Assembly: GCF_028561275.1 (NCBI RefSeq)
Contig: NZ_JAQQTF010000006.1
Span: forward strand, 124,001-188,000
Direction of reading: 5' to 3'
Length of the DNA: 64,000 nt
Origin: Aureisphaera galaxeae
GTDB taxonomy: Bacteria; Bacteroidota; Bacteroidia; Flavobacteriales; Flavobacteriaceae
Position 1 is the stretch's first letter; every line of letters starts with the position of its first letter. Under the pieces are notes generated by a model, which worked only from the letters and a program-made list of their open reading frames with translations, was not told the DNA's origin and ran no database searches. Of the stretch, positions 8,643 to 17,673 are shown one piece after another. Made by a program: the position numbers and the translations under genes.

Positions 8643-8740
8643 GTTTTTAATAGCTCGATTTTCAGTAAAAATTAATGTTTCTAGACTACTGACCTCGTCA
8701 TTCTTATTTAATTTTTTGTAACTTAAACAGAAAAATGCGC

Positions 8741-8767
8741 TTGACAGGTAGCTTCTTACCTCGTCAA
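8741..8767 (+). promoter_or_regulatory. Hairpin in the 5' region of the VIT/VWA gene
   Basis: ttgac (8741-8745) and ggta (8747-8750) pair with tacc (8757-8760) and gtcaa (8763-8767), giving an interrupted stem about 30 bases before the start codon. The 9-mer acctcgtca occurs here (8758-8766) and again at 8692-8700. The role is unknown. Confidence 0.3.
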
Positions 8768-8797
8768 ATTTGAACAATCAACCTAAAAAATTGCAGT

Positions 8798-10852
8798 ATG
8801 AAGAAAATTACATTTCTATTCATTTTCCTGATCTTTACGCTTTGCAGTTATGCAAACGGAGTAATCATTGTAGATGAGGTGCCAGACACCTATTTGCGAT
8901 TAACGAACACCAATGTCGATGTTACGGTTCAAAATCAAGTAGCTGTAACGGTAACTTCTCAAGTTTTTGTAAATGAACTGGGCGGATCCTATAATATTAG
9001 GTACGCATTTCCCATGGCCTCCGAAGCCTCCTACACTCAGTTAAGATGGCGGATAAATGGAGGGGAATGGCTATATGCTGTCTTCGTTCCTGGAGATCCT
9101 GGCGATCCCGGTTCTGGGGTAGATATTCCCGACTATTTGGCGAATTACTTAGGAGAAACGCCTGTGTTTTTCCCTTTCGATGACCCTATTGAGGATGGAG
9201 ATGTCCTAGAGGTCGAATTGTCCTACGTAGAACTTCTTCCTTACAGTTTCAACGAGGTGACATTTTCATATCCCAGCGATTATTCTGCCATTCAACCTGG
9301 AATTATTGAAAACTTCCAGACATTCAATCTGGAATTGATTTCGGACAGAACAATCGAGAATATCGTAATGGTAAACAATAACGGAACCATTGTTAATAAC
9401 GGTAATTTGGCCACTGTCTTTTTGGAAGTAGAAGAAAGTGCTCCCATAGACGACATTCATATCATTTACGAATTGGCATCGGATGAACTGGGAGTTATTC
9501 CCTTTAGTACTTTATTGGAACCTGGAACCATTACTTGTGATGAATTGGGAGATGGATTCTTTGGGCTGGTCATTGAACCAGAATCCAATGTCGACACAGA
9601 AGTAATAGACAAAAACTTCATTTTAGTTGTAGATAGATCCGGAAGTATGTCTGGTGATAAGATTGTACAGGCAAGGCAAGCTGCAGAATTCATTACCAAC
9701 AACCTAAACTTTGGAGACTTCTTTAATATTGTCGATTTCTCGAGCGGTGTTTCATCCTTCAGCCCAGAATTGATGGAATACAATACGGCAAATCGCGATG
9801 CTGCCTTGGCATATATAGATAATATTTCTGCCGGAGGAACTACAAATATTTCAGATTCACTCATCTTCTCCATTAATCAGTTCGATTCCCTGGATTTAGA
9901 CAAAGCAAATATCATTGTGTTCTTCACCGATGGACAAGCGACGGCAGGTATTACGGACACTGAGGGTATTCTACAAGCTGTAGAAACGGAAGTACAAAAC
10001 AATGAAACCGAAATATTCCTATTCACCTTTGGAATTGGGGAAAGTGTGACTCAGGATTTACTAACCAGGCTCGCATTGGAAAATAACGGATTTGTAACCT
10101 TCTTAGGAGATGATGAGATTAGTGATGTTATTTCTAATTTCTACCTTACCATTAGAAATCCGGTATTGCTTAATCCCGTGGTGACCATCACCCCGCCAGA
10201 TGCTATAAACGATTTTTATCCCAATCCCCTTCCCAATTTATATAAAGGGCAACAACTCATTTGGACGGGTCGATATAACACATCGCAAGACATAAACTTA
10301 AACCTTGCCGGTTCGGCTTTTAATCAACCTGTAGAATATAGTTTTGATTTTAACCTGACAGATCTTAATGATCCAAATTTTGCGTTCCTACCTAAATTAT
10401 GGGCCAAAAAGAAAATTGAAAGTTTACTCTTGGAGTACTATTCTTGGCCACAAGGTTCTACCCAAGCTGAGGAAATCTTAGATCTTATCGAAGAAACCAG
10501 TATCTGCTATCAAGTATCAAGTCCCTTTACCATACTTAGCGATGGCGGTACATTGTTCTTGGAAAGTGATTTGGAAGGCGATCTTCCAAGTGCAGGTTTC
10601 CATCCTAATCCTTTCACAACTTCGACCAAGGCTTACATAGAATTATCGCAACCTGAAAAGATCGTTGTGGAAATTTATTCTATTGACGGGAAACTGATTA
10701 AAACCATCGAAATTGATGGAACCTATGGAAGAAATAGTATAGAATGGGACGGAACGGATAACGGAAACAATGAAGTTAATAAAGGCTTGTATGTATACTC
10801 CGTTAGTATAGGAAAGCAGAAGAAATATGCCGGAAAAATACTTCGCATATAG
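8798..10852 (+). CDS. VIT/VWA domain protein, T9SS-exported
   Basis: The 684-residue product has a signal peptide (MKKITFLFIFLIFTLCSYA), a VIT (vault/inter-alpha-trypsin) domain to about residue 150, and a von Willebrand A domain with a metal-ion site D279-x-S281-x-S283 (DRSGSMSG) and a downstream TDGQA. The C-terminus (from about residue 600, PNPFTTSTKAYIELSQPEK) is a type A T9SS sorting domain with the gliding-motility style ending GLYVYSV..AGKILRI. It should be secreted across the outer membrane and anchored on the surface, where the VWA domain would mediate metal-dependent adhesion. It is a single-gene unit with a terminator behind it. Confidence 0.88.
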   Translation: MKKITFLFIFLIFTLCSYANGVIIVDEVPDTYLRLTNTNVDVTVQNQVAVTVTSQVFVNELGGSYNIRYAFPMASEASYTQLRWRINGGEWLYAVFVPGDPGDPGSGVDIPDYLANYLGETPVFFPFDDPIEDGDVLEVELSYVELLPYSFNEVTFSYPSDYSAIQPGIIENFQTFNLELISDRTIENIVMVNNNGTIVNNGNLATVFLEVEESAPIDDIHIIYELASDELGVIPFSTLLEPGTITCDELGDGFFGLVIEPESNVDTEVIDKNFILVVDRSGSMSGDKIVQARQAAEFITNNLNFGDFFNIVDFSSGVSSFSPELMEYNTANRDAALAYIDNISAGGTTNISDSLIFSINQFDSLDLDKANIIVFFTDGQATAGITDTEGILQAVETEVQNNETEIFLFTFGIGESVTQDLLTRLALENNGFVTFLGDDEISDVISNFYLTIRNPVLLNPVVTITPPDAINDFYPNPLPNLYKGQQLIWTGRYNTSQDINLNLAGSAFNQPVEYSFDFNLTDLNDPNFAFLPKLWAKKKIESLLLEYYSWPQGSTQAEEILDLIEETSICYQVSSPFTILSDGGTLFLESDLEGDLPSAGFHPNPFTTSTKAYIELSQPEKIVVEIYSIDGKLIKTIEIDGTYGRNSIEWDGTDNGNNEVNKGLYVYSVSIGKQKKYAGKILRI

Positions 10853-10886
10853 CGATCCCCTTTCTAATAACTACAGAAAATATGAT

Positions 10887-10917
10887 AAAAGGGCCTTCAT
10901 TTTGAAGGCCCTTTTTT
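10887..10917 (+). terminator. Terminator after the VIT/VWA gene
   Basis: A 13-bp stem, aaaagggccttca (10887-10899) with tgaaggccctttt (10903-10915), loop ttt, followed by T residues and a (10918). Confidence 0.9.
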
Positions 10918-11043
10918 ATTGCAGAACGCTCAGTCTTAAAACATAAAATATCTCGTAATACTTATATGCAGGCAATAAAAGAAGGGATTGTGGGCATTCT
11001 TATGCTACTTTTAGATAGAGAAGTTTCTAATTAACTCATTGCC

Positions 11044-11529
11044 TTGGACCATTATATAAATGCAGCAGTAGACAATTTTATCTTATCAGCCATCCTAGGC
11101 ATCATGGGATTATTCCTATTTCTAATTTTACTGAAGTCCCTTTTCAAAAAAGGGTTATTTGCTACCATCAGGAATAGGGAAAGGGACAATTCCTTTATCG
11201 ATCGATTGGAAAATTACATGATTGAAATGAAACCCTACCGTAAGCCCGAATTATCCCGTCAGGATTTGGCAGAAGGACTTGAGGTTTCTCCCGATTTCCT
11301 TACCCAAATGCTGAACAGGAAATTGGAAATGAACTTTAGGGAGTACATTAATCGTTATCGAGTGGAAGAAGTAAAAAGCCTCATCAAAAAAGACCTTTTA
11401 AAAGAACAAACTCTAGAAGCCCTTGGATACGCAGCCGGGTTCTCTTCAAGATCTACCTTTTTCAGGGTGTTTAAGACCCTTGAAGGAACTACCCCCTTAA
11501 AATATGCTAACACCCTACATAACGACTAA
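11044..11529 (+). CDS. Short membrane-tethered AraC-family regulator
   Basis: The 161-residue ORF begins at TTG 11044; an in-frame stop at 11032 rules out a longer upstream gene. One hydrophobic segment (about residues 12-31, FILSAILGIMGLFLFLILL) is followed by a basic linker and an AraC-type DNA-binding domain with two helix-turn-helix units (LSRQDLAEGLEVSPDFLTQML and a GYAAGFSSRSTFFRVFKTLEGTTP signature). Flavobacterial relatives often carry a larger multi-TM or TPR sensor before this domain; here only one TM remains. It may bind DNA while anchored in the membrane, or be a decayed version of the larger type. The start codon is uncertain. Confidence 0.7.
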   Translation: MDHYINAAVDNFILSAILGIMGLFLFLILLKSLFKKGLFATIRNRERDNSFIDRLENYMIEMKPYRKPELSRQDLAEGLEVSPDFLTQMLNRKLEMNFREYINRYRVEEVKSLIKKDLLKEQTLEALGYAAGFSSRSTFFRVFKTLEGTTPLKYANTLHND

Positions 11530-11625
11530 ACGACCGCCATTTTCTTGTTTCAAGACTGGAATAAGAAAGGTTTAACGCAAACTCTGCTAAAAATAAGTTA
11601 GATTAGCAATTAAAATTTACTTGCT

Positions 11626-13056
11626 ATGAAACATTTATACGCTATTCTTTTCCTTTGTATTAGTCTATCCATTACCGCGCAAACACCATGTGAAAATGGT
11701 ATGGCGGGTGCATATCCTTGCGATGGATACGACCTTCAGGCCTATATCCCATTCACTGCTATGGGAGCTACCAATGCCAATGATTCTTGGGGTTGGACAG
11801 ATCCTCTAGATGATAAAGAATATGCCATCGTTGGGCTGAATAACGGAACTGCTTTCATAGACATTTCAGATCCTGTAAATCCAGTTTACTTAGGTAGAAT
11901 GCCTACGGTAACGGGAACAGCCACAGCAAGGGACATAAAAACATTCAACAATTTTGCTTTTGTGGTAAGCGATAATAATGGAGCCCATGGAATGCAGATA
12001 TTCGATTTAACGCGTTTACGGAATGTTGCTAGCCCACCCGTGACCTTTACGGAGGATGTACTTTATTCGGACTTCGAAAATGCACACAACTTGGCAATTA
12101 ATGAAGATACAGGTTATGCATATGCTTGTAGAACTAACCTTTTTGGGGGTGGAGTACATTTCATAGACATTAACGATCCTTTAAACCCGGTCAACGCAGG
12201 AGGTGTAGGTGGCATCTTTACACACGATGCACAAATCGTTACCTATAATGGTCCCGATTCTGACTATACAGGTCGTGAAATTTTATTGAGCTTTAATGGA
12301 TTCGACCAAGACGTAACCATCATCGATATTACTGATAAGTCCAATACTCAGGTTATTTCTAATTTCGACTATACAACCAGCCAACATGCCCATCAAGGAT
12401 GGCTTACCGAAGATCATCGTTATCTGATTATCGGAGACGAATCGGACGAATTGAATTTAGGTTTCAACACCCGAACCATTATTTTCGATTTGCTGGATTT
12501 GGATAACCCAGTAGAATCTTTTGAATACTTTGGCCCTACCAGTGCTACCGATCATAATGGGTATGTTTTAGGAAATAAATACTATCAAGCAAGCTACAAT
12601 GCCGGAATGCGTGTTATCGACATTACCGATATTGGCAATCAATCCATGACAGAAATTGGTTATTTCGATGTATATCCGGCAAACGATTCTTCTGGATTTA
12701 GTGGAGCATGGAGTGTATACCCTTACTTTAATAGCGGCAACATTGTAATTTCTACTTTAGGAAGTCAAGGAGGTTTCTTTTTGGTGAAAGAAAATACCCT
12801 TGGTGTGGACTCATTCGCTTCTGATTTAGGTTTTAGCGTCTATCCCAATCCGGTTAGTGATCGGTTGAACATCCAAAACGATGCAGGTATTGAGATTACG
12901 ACGCTACGTTTGTATGACGTTATGGGACGTCTTATCCAAGAACAAAAGGGGAATCGTTCCGAAATCACCATTCCGTACACTTCTAGCCGTTTCTTATTCC
13001 TTCAAATTGACACAGAACAAGGAACCGTTACTAAAAAATTGGTTATAGAAAAATAG
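11626..13056 (+). CDS. Choice-of-anchor B family protein, T9SS-exported
   Basis: The 476-residue protein has a signal peptide (MKHLYAILFLCISLSITAQ), then LVIVD-type repeats: EYAIVGLNNGTAFIDISDP, HFIDINDPLNPV and RVIDITDI. These match the choice-of-anchor B family, a beta-propeller-like surface protein group of unknown function. Residues from about 405 (FSVYPNPVSDRLNIQNDAG) form a T9SS type A sorting domain ending VTKKLVIEK. It is expected on the cell surface or in the medium. It is followed by a weak hairpin and then by a lipoprotein gene in the same direction. Confidence 0.85.
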   Translation: MKHLYAILFLCISLSITAQTPCENGMAGAYPCDGYDLQAYIPFTAMGATNANDSWGWTDPLDDKEYAIVGLNNGTAFIDISDPVNPVYLGRMPTVTGTATARDIKTFNNFAFVVSDNNGAHGMQIFDLTRLRNVASPPVTFTEDVLYSDFENAHNLAINEDTGYAYACRTNLFGGGVHFIDINDPLNPVNAGGVGGIFTHDAQIVTYNGPDSDYTGREILLSFNGFDQDVTIIDITDKSNTQVISNFDYTTSQHAHQGWLTEDHRYLIIGDESDELNLGFNTRTIIFDLLDLDNPVESFEYFGPTSATDHNGYVLGNKYYQASYNAGMRVIDITDIGNQSMTEIGYFDVYPANDSSGFSGAWSVYPYFNSGNIVISTLGSQGGFFLVKENTLGVDSFASDLGFSVYPNPVSDRLNIQNDAGIEITTLRLYDVMGRLIQEQKGNRSEITIPYTSSRFLFLQIDTEQGTVTKKLVIEK

Positions 13057-13066
13057 ACTTGCATTT

Positions 13067-13101
13067 TAAAAGGTGTTTGAATTTTAAATACCTTTATTTC
13101 A
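13067..13101 (+). terminator. Probable weak terminator
   Basis: aaaggtgttt and aaataccttt around 13069-13095 pair with one G-U, followed by atttc. The stem is AT-rich and the U-tract short, so termination may be partial, leaving the downstream lipoprotein gene partly cotranscribed. Confidence 0.45.
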
Positions 13102-13117
13102 ATCTAATAGCTGTTCA

Positions 13118-14218
13118 ATGCGAGTCGTACACTACATTCTGCTGTTTTATGTAGCCTCTTGTTTTTTAAGTTGCTCAAACGACGATGATGGAGATCCCAT
13201 AGTAGATCCTACCCCCGCCTTTAATGCCCCTACCGTAACTGTTATCGCCGTAGATAATGGCAATTTAGTTGAATTGACCGTTGAAGGATCCACAGCTGCC
13301 GTAACTAGGGTAGACCTTACCTCAGGTTCGGGGGTTACCCCTAATGATTTTGTAAATGCCAACGAAAACACCCTTACTTGGTTCCGAAGACAGGGGCCCA
13401 ATTTTAGGGTATGGAAACGGGATTTAGATTCGAAAGAGATGGAAATGTACGATGAAATTTGTTCCATTTCGGCAGAATTCCCAGCCTTTGTGCTAGGGTC
13501 CAAGGAAAAAATTGTGGCTTTTTCAGAAATCGACTTCGGTCAAAGCTCCGTAGCCAATATCCGAATCACGGAAAATGGTGAAAATTGTGTGCTTACGCAA
13601 TTGTTCGACACGGGAATACTATCGGCCACCATATCAGAAGATCTATGGGTATTTCAGAATTCGGGGACTGAAAACACCTTGCAACGAATCAGTCTCGATT
13701 CTGGGGAAATAAAAGCAGCTACGGCACTTTCCGAAACTTCGGTAAGCATTACCCAAAATGAGGACAACCTATACGTTTTCTTTAATGATCGCTACCACGT
13801 TTACAATGCCAATACACTCTCCCTGTCTAACGTGGTTCCATTTATTCCATCGGCCGGAATATTATTGAACAATGGTTTTTTCACTACGCAGTTTTCGGGA
13901 AATCTCATGTTAACATCACTGGATGTTCCACAACCTAGCACACTAACCGATTGGCCTGGAGTTATCGATCTCAGCGATGGCACTTTGGTAAGTGGTGATA
14001 ATTTGGGCATTTTCCTCGATAGCAATTTGAGACAAACGGAAGGATATGGAGATGTTTCCCTAGAAAATTATACAGTAGATCTAGAAAGTGGTATTATTGC
14101 TTATACCTTCTCTAATGGTAGCACACAACATGGTATTCTTTTTACCAATTTCGATGCCGAAATCTTGAAAATTGTGGATTTAGAACTGGCCCCTGCGCAG
14201 ATTTATCTGACGCAATAA
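13118..14218 (+). CDS. Hypothetical lipoprotein
   Basis: The 366-residue protein has a lipoprotein signal (LLFYVASCFLSC, lipidated Cys at 19) followed by SNDDDGD. An acidic tract right after the Cys resembles the Bacteroidetes lipoprotein export signal that routes lipoproteins to the cell surface. The rest is beta-rich with repeated short strands (for example NEDNLYVFFNDRYHVYNAN), consistent with a propeller-like fold, but I do not recognise a family. It is followed convergently by menB only a few bases away. Confidence 0.7.
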   Translation: MRVVHYILLFYVASCFLSCSNDDDGDPIVDPTPAFNAPTVTVIAVDNGNLVELTVEGSTAAVTRVDLTSGSGVTPNDFVNANENTLTWFRRQGPNFRVWKRDLDSKEMEMYDEICSISAEFPAFVLGSKEKIVAFSEIDFGQSSVANIRITENGENCVLTQLFDTGILSATISEDLWVFQNSGTENTLQRISLDSGEIKAATALSETSVSITQNEDNLYVFFNDRYHVYNANTLSLSNVVPFIPSAGILLNNGFFTTQFSGNLMLTSLDVPQPSTLTDWPGVIDLSDGTLVSGDNLGIFLDSNLRQTEGYGDVSLENYTVDLESGIIAYTFSNGSTQHGILFTNFDAEILKIVDLELAPAQIYLTQ

Positions 14219-14226
14219 ACCGACCC

Positions 14227-15066
14227 TTAAGGCAACCATTTCTTATCGAAGTTAGGCTTACGCTTTTCTAAGAATGCGTTACGCCCTTCAATCGCTTCAT
14301 CGGTCATATAAGCCAATCGCGTAGCTTCTCCCGCAAATACTTGCTGTCCTACCATACCATCGTCGGTAAGGTTCATGGCGAACTTCAGCATTTTGATAGA
14401 TATCGGAGACTTTGCCAACACTTCTTGTGCCCATTCATAAGCGGTTTGTTCCAGCTCATCATGTGGAACCACCGCATTTACCATTCCCATTTCAAACGCT
14501 TCCTGTGCACTGTAATTACGGCCTAAAAAGAAAATCTCACGCGCCTTCTTCTGCCCTACCATTTTCGCTAAATAGGCACTTCCATAACCACCATCGAAAC
14601 TGGTTACATCAGCATCCGTTTGTTTGAAAATAGCATGTTCCTTACTGGCCAGAGTCATATCGCACACCACATGCAGACTATGTCCGCCGCCCACAGCCCA
14701 ACCAGGAACCACACAGATAACGGCCTTGGGCATAAAGCGAATAAGACGTTGTACCTCGAGGATATTTAATCTATGATAACCATCCTGTCCTACATAGCCT
14801 TGATGGCCCCTAGCCTTCTGGTCACCACCGCTACAAAAACTGTACACCCCATCTTTTGGAGAAGGCCCCTCTGCAGATAGCAACACCACCCCAATACTTG
14901 TATCTTCTTGGGCATCGTGAAAGGCATCCAATAATTCGGAAGTGGTATGTGGACGAAACGCATTGCGTACTTCTGGCCTATTGAAGGCAATACGGGCCAC
15001 GCCATCACTTTTTTTATAGGTGATATCGGTATATTCTTTGGCGGTTTTCCAGTTGGGTGTCATCAT
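14227..15066 (-). CDS. menB: 1,4-dihydroxy-2-naphthoyl-CoA synthase
   Basis: The 279-residue crotonase-fold enzyme closes the second ring of menaquinone, converting O-succinylbenzoyl-CoA to DHNA-CoA. Family marks are RIAFNRPEVRNAFRPHT, the oxyanion-hole region FCSGGDQKARG, WAVGGGHSLHVVCD and QTDADVTSFDGGYGSAYLA. The Asp in QTDADV is the residue that in type II MenB enzymes replaces bicarbonate, so this one is probably bicarbonate-independent. Two adjacent ATGs (15066, 15063) are possible starts. It stands alone about 3 kb from the menI-menF-menD operon, separated by genes on the other strand. Confidence 0.95.
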   Translation of the reverse strand: MMTPNWKTAKEYTDITYKKSDGVARIAFNRPEVRNAFRPHTTSELLDAFHDAQEDTSIGVVLLSAEGPSPKDGVYSFCSGGDQKARGHQGYVGQDGYHRLNILEVQRLIRFMPKAVICVVPGWAVGGGHSLHVVCDMTLASKEHAIFKQTDADVTSFDGGYGSAYLAKMVGQKKAREIFFLGRNYSAQEAFEMGMVNAVVPHDELEQTAYEWAQEVLAKSPISIKMLKFAMNLTDDGMVGQQVFAGEATRLAYMTDEAIEGRNAFLEKRKPNFDKKWLP

Positions 15067-15083
15067 ATTTTTTATTTTAGCTT

Positions 15084-15091
15084 CAAAGATA
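15084..15091 (-). promoter_or_regulatory. -7 box of menB
   Basis: Reading the minus strand, TAtcTTTG is a perfect Bacteroidota -7 box, 18 bases before the first ATG. No clear TTG lies at the -33 position. Confidence 0.5.
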
Positions 15092-15132
15092 CTAATTCCC
15101 CAGTTCGGGACACTCTATAAAACACCTTAGAA

Positions 15133-16257
15133 ATGATGAAAAAAGCAGTATTGAGTTTGGGAATCCTACTCTTGTCCGCACAATTAATGGCCCAAGAAGC
15201 CTATAAATTTACCGATGTAATTGACCTTGAAACCACTCCGGTAATAAGCCAAGGAAGAACAGGAACGTGTTGGAGCTTTTCCAGTACCTCCTTTCTGGAA
15301 TCTGAAATTATTCGTCTCACTGGGAAGCAAATAGACCTTTCCGAAATGTATACCGTAAGAAACACCTATCCCAAAAAAGCGGAAAACTTTGTCATGCGTC
15401 AAGGGAAGGCACAGTTTAGTGAAGGTGGATTGGCACATGATGTCATGAATTCGGTAGCAGAATATGGTTTGGTTCCCCATGAAGCCTTTAGCGGGCTTTT
15501 AGCCGACGAAACCTATCACAATCACGCAGAGTTGGCCGCGGTGCTCCGCTCCATGGTAGAAACCTATGTAGACAATCCGGGCAGAAAACTGAGCAAGAAA
15601 TGGAGAAAGGCCATAGATGGTGTACTATCTGCGTACATTGGAGGCAACCCTACTTCTTTCACCTATGAAGGGAAAAGCTATACCCCGAAGTCATTTTTGG
15701 AAATGACCAAGATCGTTCCGGCCGATTATGTAAGCATTACTTCCTTTACCCATGCGCCTTTCTATTCGGAATTCATCTTGAACATTCCCGACAACTGGAG
15801 CTACGGAAGTTTTTACAATATACCCTTGGATGAAATGATGGGCGCTATAGATCATGCGTTGGAAAATGGATTTACGGTCGAATTGGATTGCGACGTGAGC
15901 GAACGTACCTTCTCTTCTAAAGACGGGGTGGCCATCATCCCGATGAGTGAAGAGAACAATAAAAAAGCACTGCAAGGAATATATCCTGAGAAAAGCATCT
16001 CTCAAGAATACCGTCAGGACGAATTCGAAAACTTTACGACCACAGACGATCACCTTATGCACATTACAGGGACTTTGGTAGATCAAAATGGAAGCAAATA
16101 CTACAAGGTAAAAAATAGCTGGGGTTCAGATAGTTCGAGAAATGCCAATGGAGGTTATGTGTATTTCAGTGAAAGCTATATGCGCCTAAAAACCATTAGC
16201 ATTACCGTTCATAAAGACGCGGTTCCTAAGGATACAGCGAAAAAGTTAAACTTATAG
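15133..16257 (+). CDS. C1-family (papain-like) cysteine peptidase, secreted
   Basis: The 374-residue protein has a signal peptide (KKAVLSLGILLLSAQLMAQ) and a C1B/bleomycin-hydrolase-like catalytic domain. The active-site residues are visible: Cys46 in QGRTGTCWSFSS, His310 in HLMHITG and Asn328 in KVKNSWGS. It is a little shorter than typical aminopeptidase C enzymes (about 450). The N-terminal signal points to the periplasm or outside the cell, where it would degrade peptides. It is followed 41 bases later by a small secreted protein gene in the same direction, perhaps one operon. Confidence 0.88.
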   Translation: MMKKAVLSLGILLLSAQLMAQEAYKFTDVIDLETTPVISQGRTGTCWSFSSTSFLESEIIRLTGKQIDLSEMYTVRNTYPKKAENFVMRQGKAQFSEGGLAHDVMNSVAEYGLVPHEAFSGLLADETYHNHAELAAVLRSMVETYVDNPGRKLSKKWRKAIDGVLSAYIGGNPTSFTYEGKSYTPKSFLEMTKIVPADYVSITSFTHAPFYSEFILNIPDNWSYGSFYNIPLDEMMGAIDHALENGFTVELDCDVSERTFSSKDGVAIIPMSEENNKKALQGIYPEKSISQEYRQDEFENFTTTDDHLMHITGTLVDQNGSKYYKVKNSWGSDSSRNANGGYVYFSESYMRLKTISITVHKDAVPKDTAKKLNL

Positions 16258-16298
16258 AACATAGGCAAAGTGGTTCAGTTTTTGCTGCTGAATGTGTA

Positions 16299-16751
16299 AT
16301 GAAAAAACTGTGTTATTTTCTATTATTCTTACCTGCGCTGGTGTGGGGGCAATACGATTTTGAAACCCGCTATTTTAAGATCGATGCCACTTCCCTTCCC
16401 GATACTTCCTTAGAACCTTCTTTAGATTTGGATTTTGACAGTACCCCCAAATTTCAGAAGAGCATACAGGATTACTTCAAAGTAACAGTAGATAATTATT
16501 ACCAACCCGTAAGCATGACAGAGGCTTATGCCCAAACCAATGAATATCAGAACAACGGTATTAGTGCAGAGGAACTACAAGCACAATACGGAAACTATTC
16601 GGGAGGAACGGCACAGTATGGAGCCGATGGGGCTACTAAAGTAAAAAATACGGTATATAAGGAACAGCGCGGACTGGATTTCTTAGATCCCTGTCCTCCT
16701 TTTGGTGTATGTGCACGCTGTGCTCCGTATAGAATTGGGAGGGGTTTTTAA
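16299..16751 (+). CDS. Small secreted protein of unknown function
   Basis: The 150-residue product has a signal peptide (MKKLCYFLLFLPALVWG). The mature part is acidic and rich in Tyr, Gln and Asn, with a Cys cluster near the C-terminus (DPCPPFGVCARCAPY) that suggests disulfides or metal binding. I recognise no family. It follows the C1 peptidase gene and might be a substrate, inhibitor or partner, but this is only positional. Confidence 0.6.
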   Translation: MKKLCYFLLFLPALVWGQYDFETRYFKIDATSLPDTSLEPSLDLDFDSTPKFQKSIQDYFKVTVDNYYQPVSMTEAYAQTNEYQNNGISAEELQAQYGNYSGGTAQYGADGATKVKNTVYKEQRGLDFLDPCPPFGVCARCAPYRIGRGF

Positions 16752-16753
16752 GC

Positions 16754-17584
16754 TTAAATGAGCTCTATCCCATCTTCCTTAATCACAATCTTTTTATCCT
16801 TGTAAAGGCTCCCAATTGCTTTCTTGAAGCTCTTTTTGCTCAATCCAAGCTCATTTTTAATGGATTCGGGATCCGATTTGTCATGCAATGGAAGAAATCC
16901 TCCAGCCGCTGCTAGTTCTTCTAGCACATATTGCGCATTGGGTTCGATACTTCGATACCCAGGAGAGTGCAATACCAAATCGATCTTGTTATCGTCTCGG
17001 ACTTTCTTAACAAAGGCTTTTAAACGATCTCCCGTTCTAATGTCTTCGAAGATATCGTCAATATAAATAAGCCCTTTATGCTTCCCGTTTACAATGGCAT
17101 TGGCTCCCTTATCGGTAATATGGGTAATCATGATGTCAACCTCGTCAAACTTCTTTACCGTGAGTTCGCTATTGTCCAAAAACTTGTTGGTCTTACTGGT
17201 TCCCACAAGACGTTGGGTCTTTTCGTCGAGATATAGATATACGATGTACCAGCTCCCCTGTTTCATAGGACGTGCCTGTTCTTTAAATGGTACGAACAGT
17301 TGCTTCACCAATCCCCAATCCATGAATGCACCGAACTTATTCACCGCACTGCATTCCATGTATCCAAACTCGTTCAAAGTAACGTAAGGCTTATCTGTCG
17401 TGGCTACAGGACGTTCCTCATTATCCAGGTACACGAACACTTCTATAGTATCGTCCACCTCGAAAGTGTCCGGTTTATATCTATTGGGAAGCAATACTTC
17501 GTTCCCTTCTTCATCTCCTAAAAATAACCCAGGGTCGGTTTCCCTAAGTATGGTTAAATCCTGAAATTTTCCTAGCTGTAACAT
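16754..17584 (-). CDS. CvfB-like S1-domain RNA-binding protein
   Basis: From the ATG at 17584 the product has 276 residues. It shows tandem S1/OB-like domains: LFLGDEEGNEVLLPNRY, then a region with KFGAFMDWGLVKQLFVPF, then an S1 domain with ITDKGANAIVNGKHKGLIY. A winged-helix segment (LGLSKKSFKKAIGSLYKDKKI) ends the protein. This is the layout of CvfB (conserved virulence factor B). It probably binds RNA and affects gene expression. An earlier ATG (17593) lies inside the -7 box, so 17584 is preferred; the transcript would then be almost leaderless. Confidence 0.85.
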   Translation of the reverse strand: MLQLGKFQDLTILRETDPGLFLGDEEGNEVLLPNRYKPDTFEVDDTIEVFVYLDNEERPVATTDKPYVTLNEFGYMECSAVNKFGAFMDWGLVKQLFVPFKEQARPMKQGSWYIVYLYLDEKTQRLVGTSKTNKFLDNSELTVKKFDEVDIMITHITDKGANAIVNGKHKGLIYIDDIFEDIRTGDRLKAFVKKVRDDNKIDLVLHSPGYRSIEPNAQYVLEELAAAGGFLPLHDKSDPESIKNELGLSKKSFKKAIGSLYKDKKIVIKEDGIELI

Positions 17585-17590
17585 TGGGCG

Positions 17591-17623
17591 CAAAGATACA
17601 ATTTAAACCATGGCACGGAACAA
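17591..17623 (-). promoter_or_regulatory. Promoter of the cvfB-like gene
   Basis: On the minus strand TAtcTTTG (17598-17591) is a perfect -7 box, with TTG at 17623-17621 as -33, 22 bases away. Transcription would begin near 17585, just at the ATG. Confidence 0.55.
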
Positions 17624-17636
17624 TAACCGTCTCAAT

Positions 17637-17644
17637 TAAATTTG
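17637..17644 (+). promoter_or_regulatory. -7 box of the STAS-like gene
   Basis: TAaaTTTG matches the Bacteroidota -7 consensus exactly, 29 bases before the ATG at 17674. It is divergent from the cvfB promoter. No TTG is at the -33 position. Confidence 0.5.
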
Positions 17645-17673
17645 TAACTTAGAGGCAACTAACCAATTTTTTT

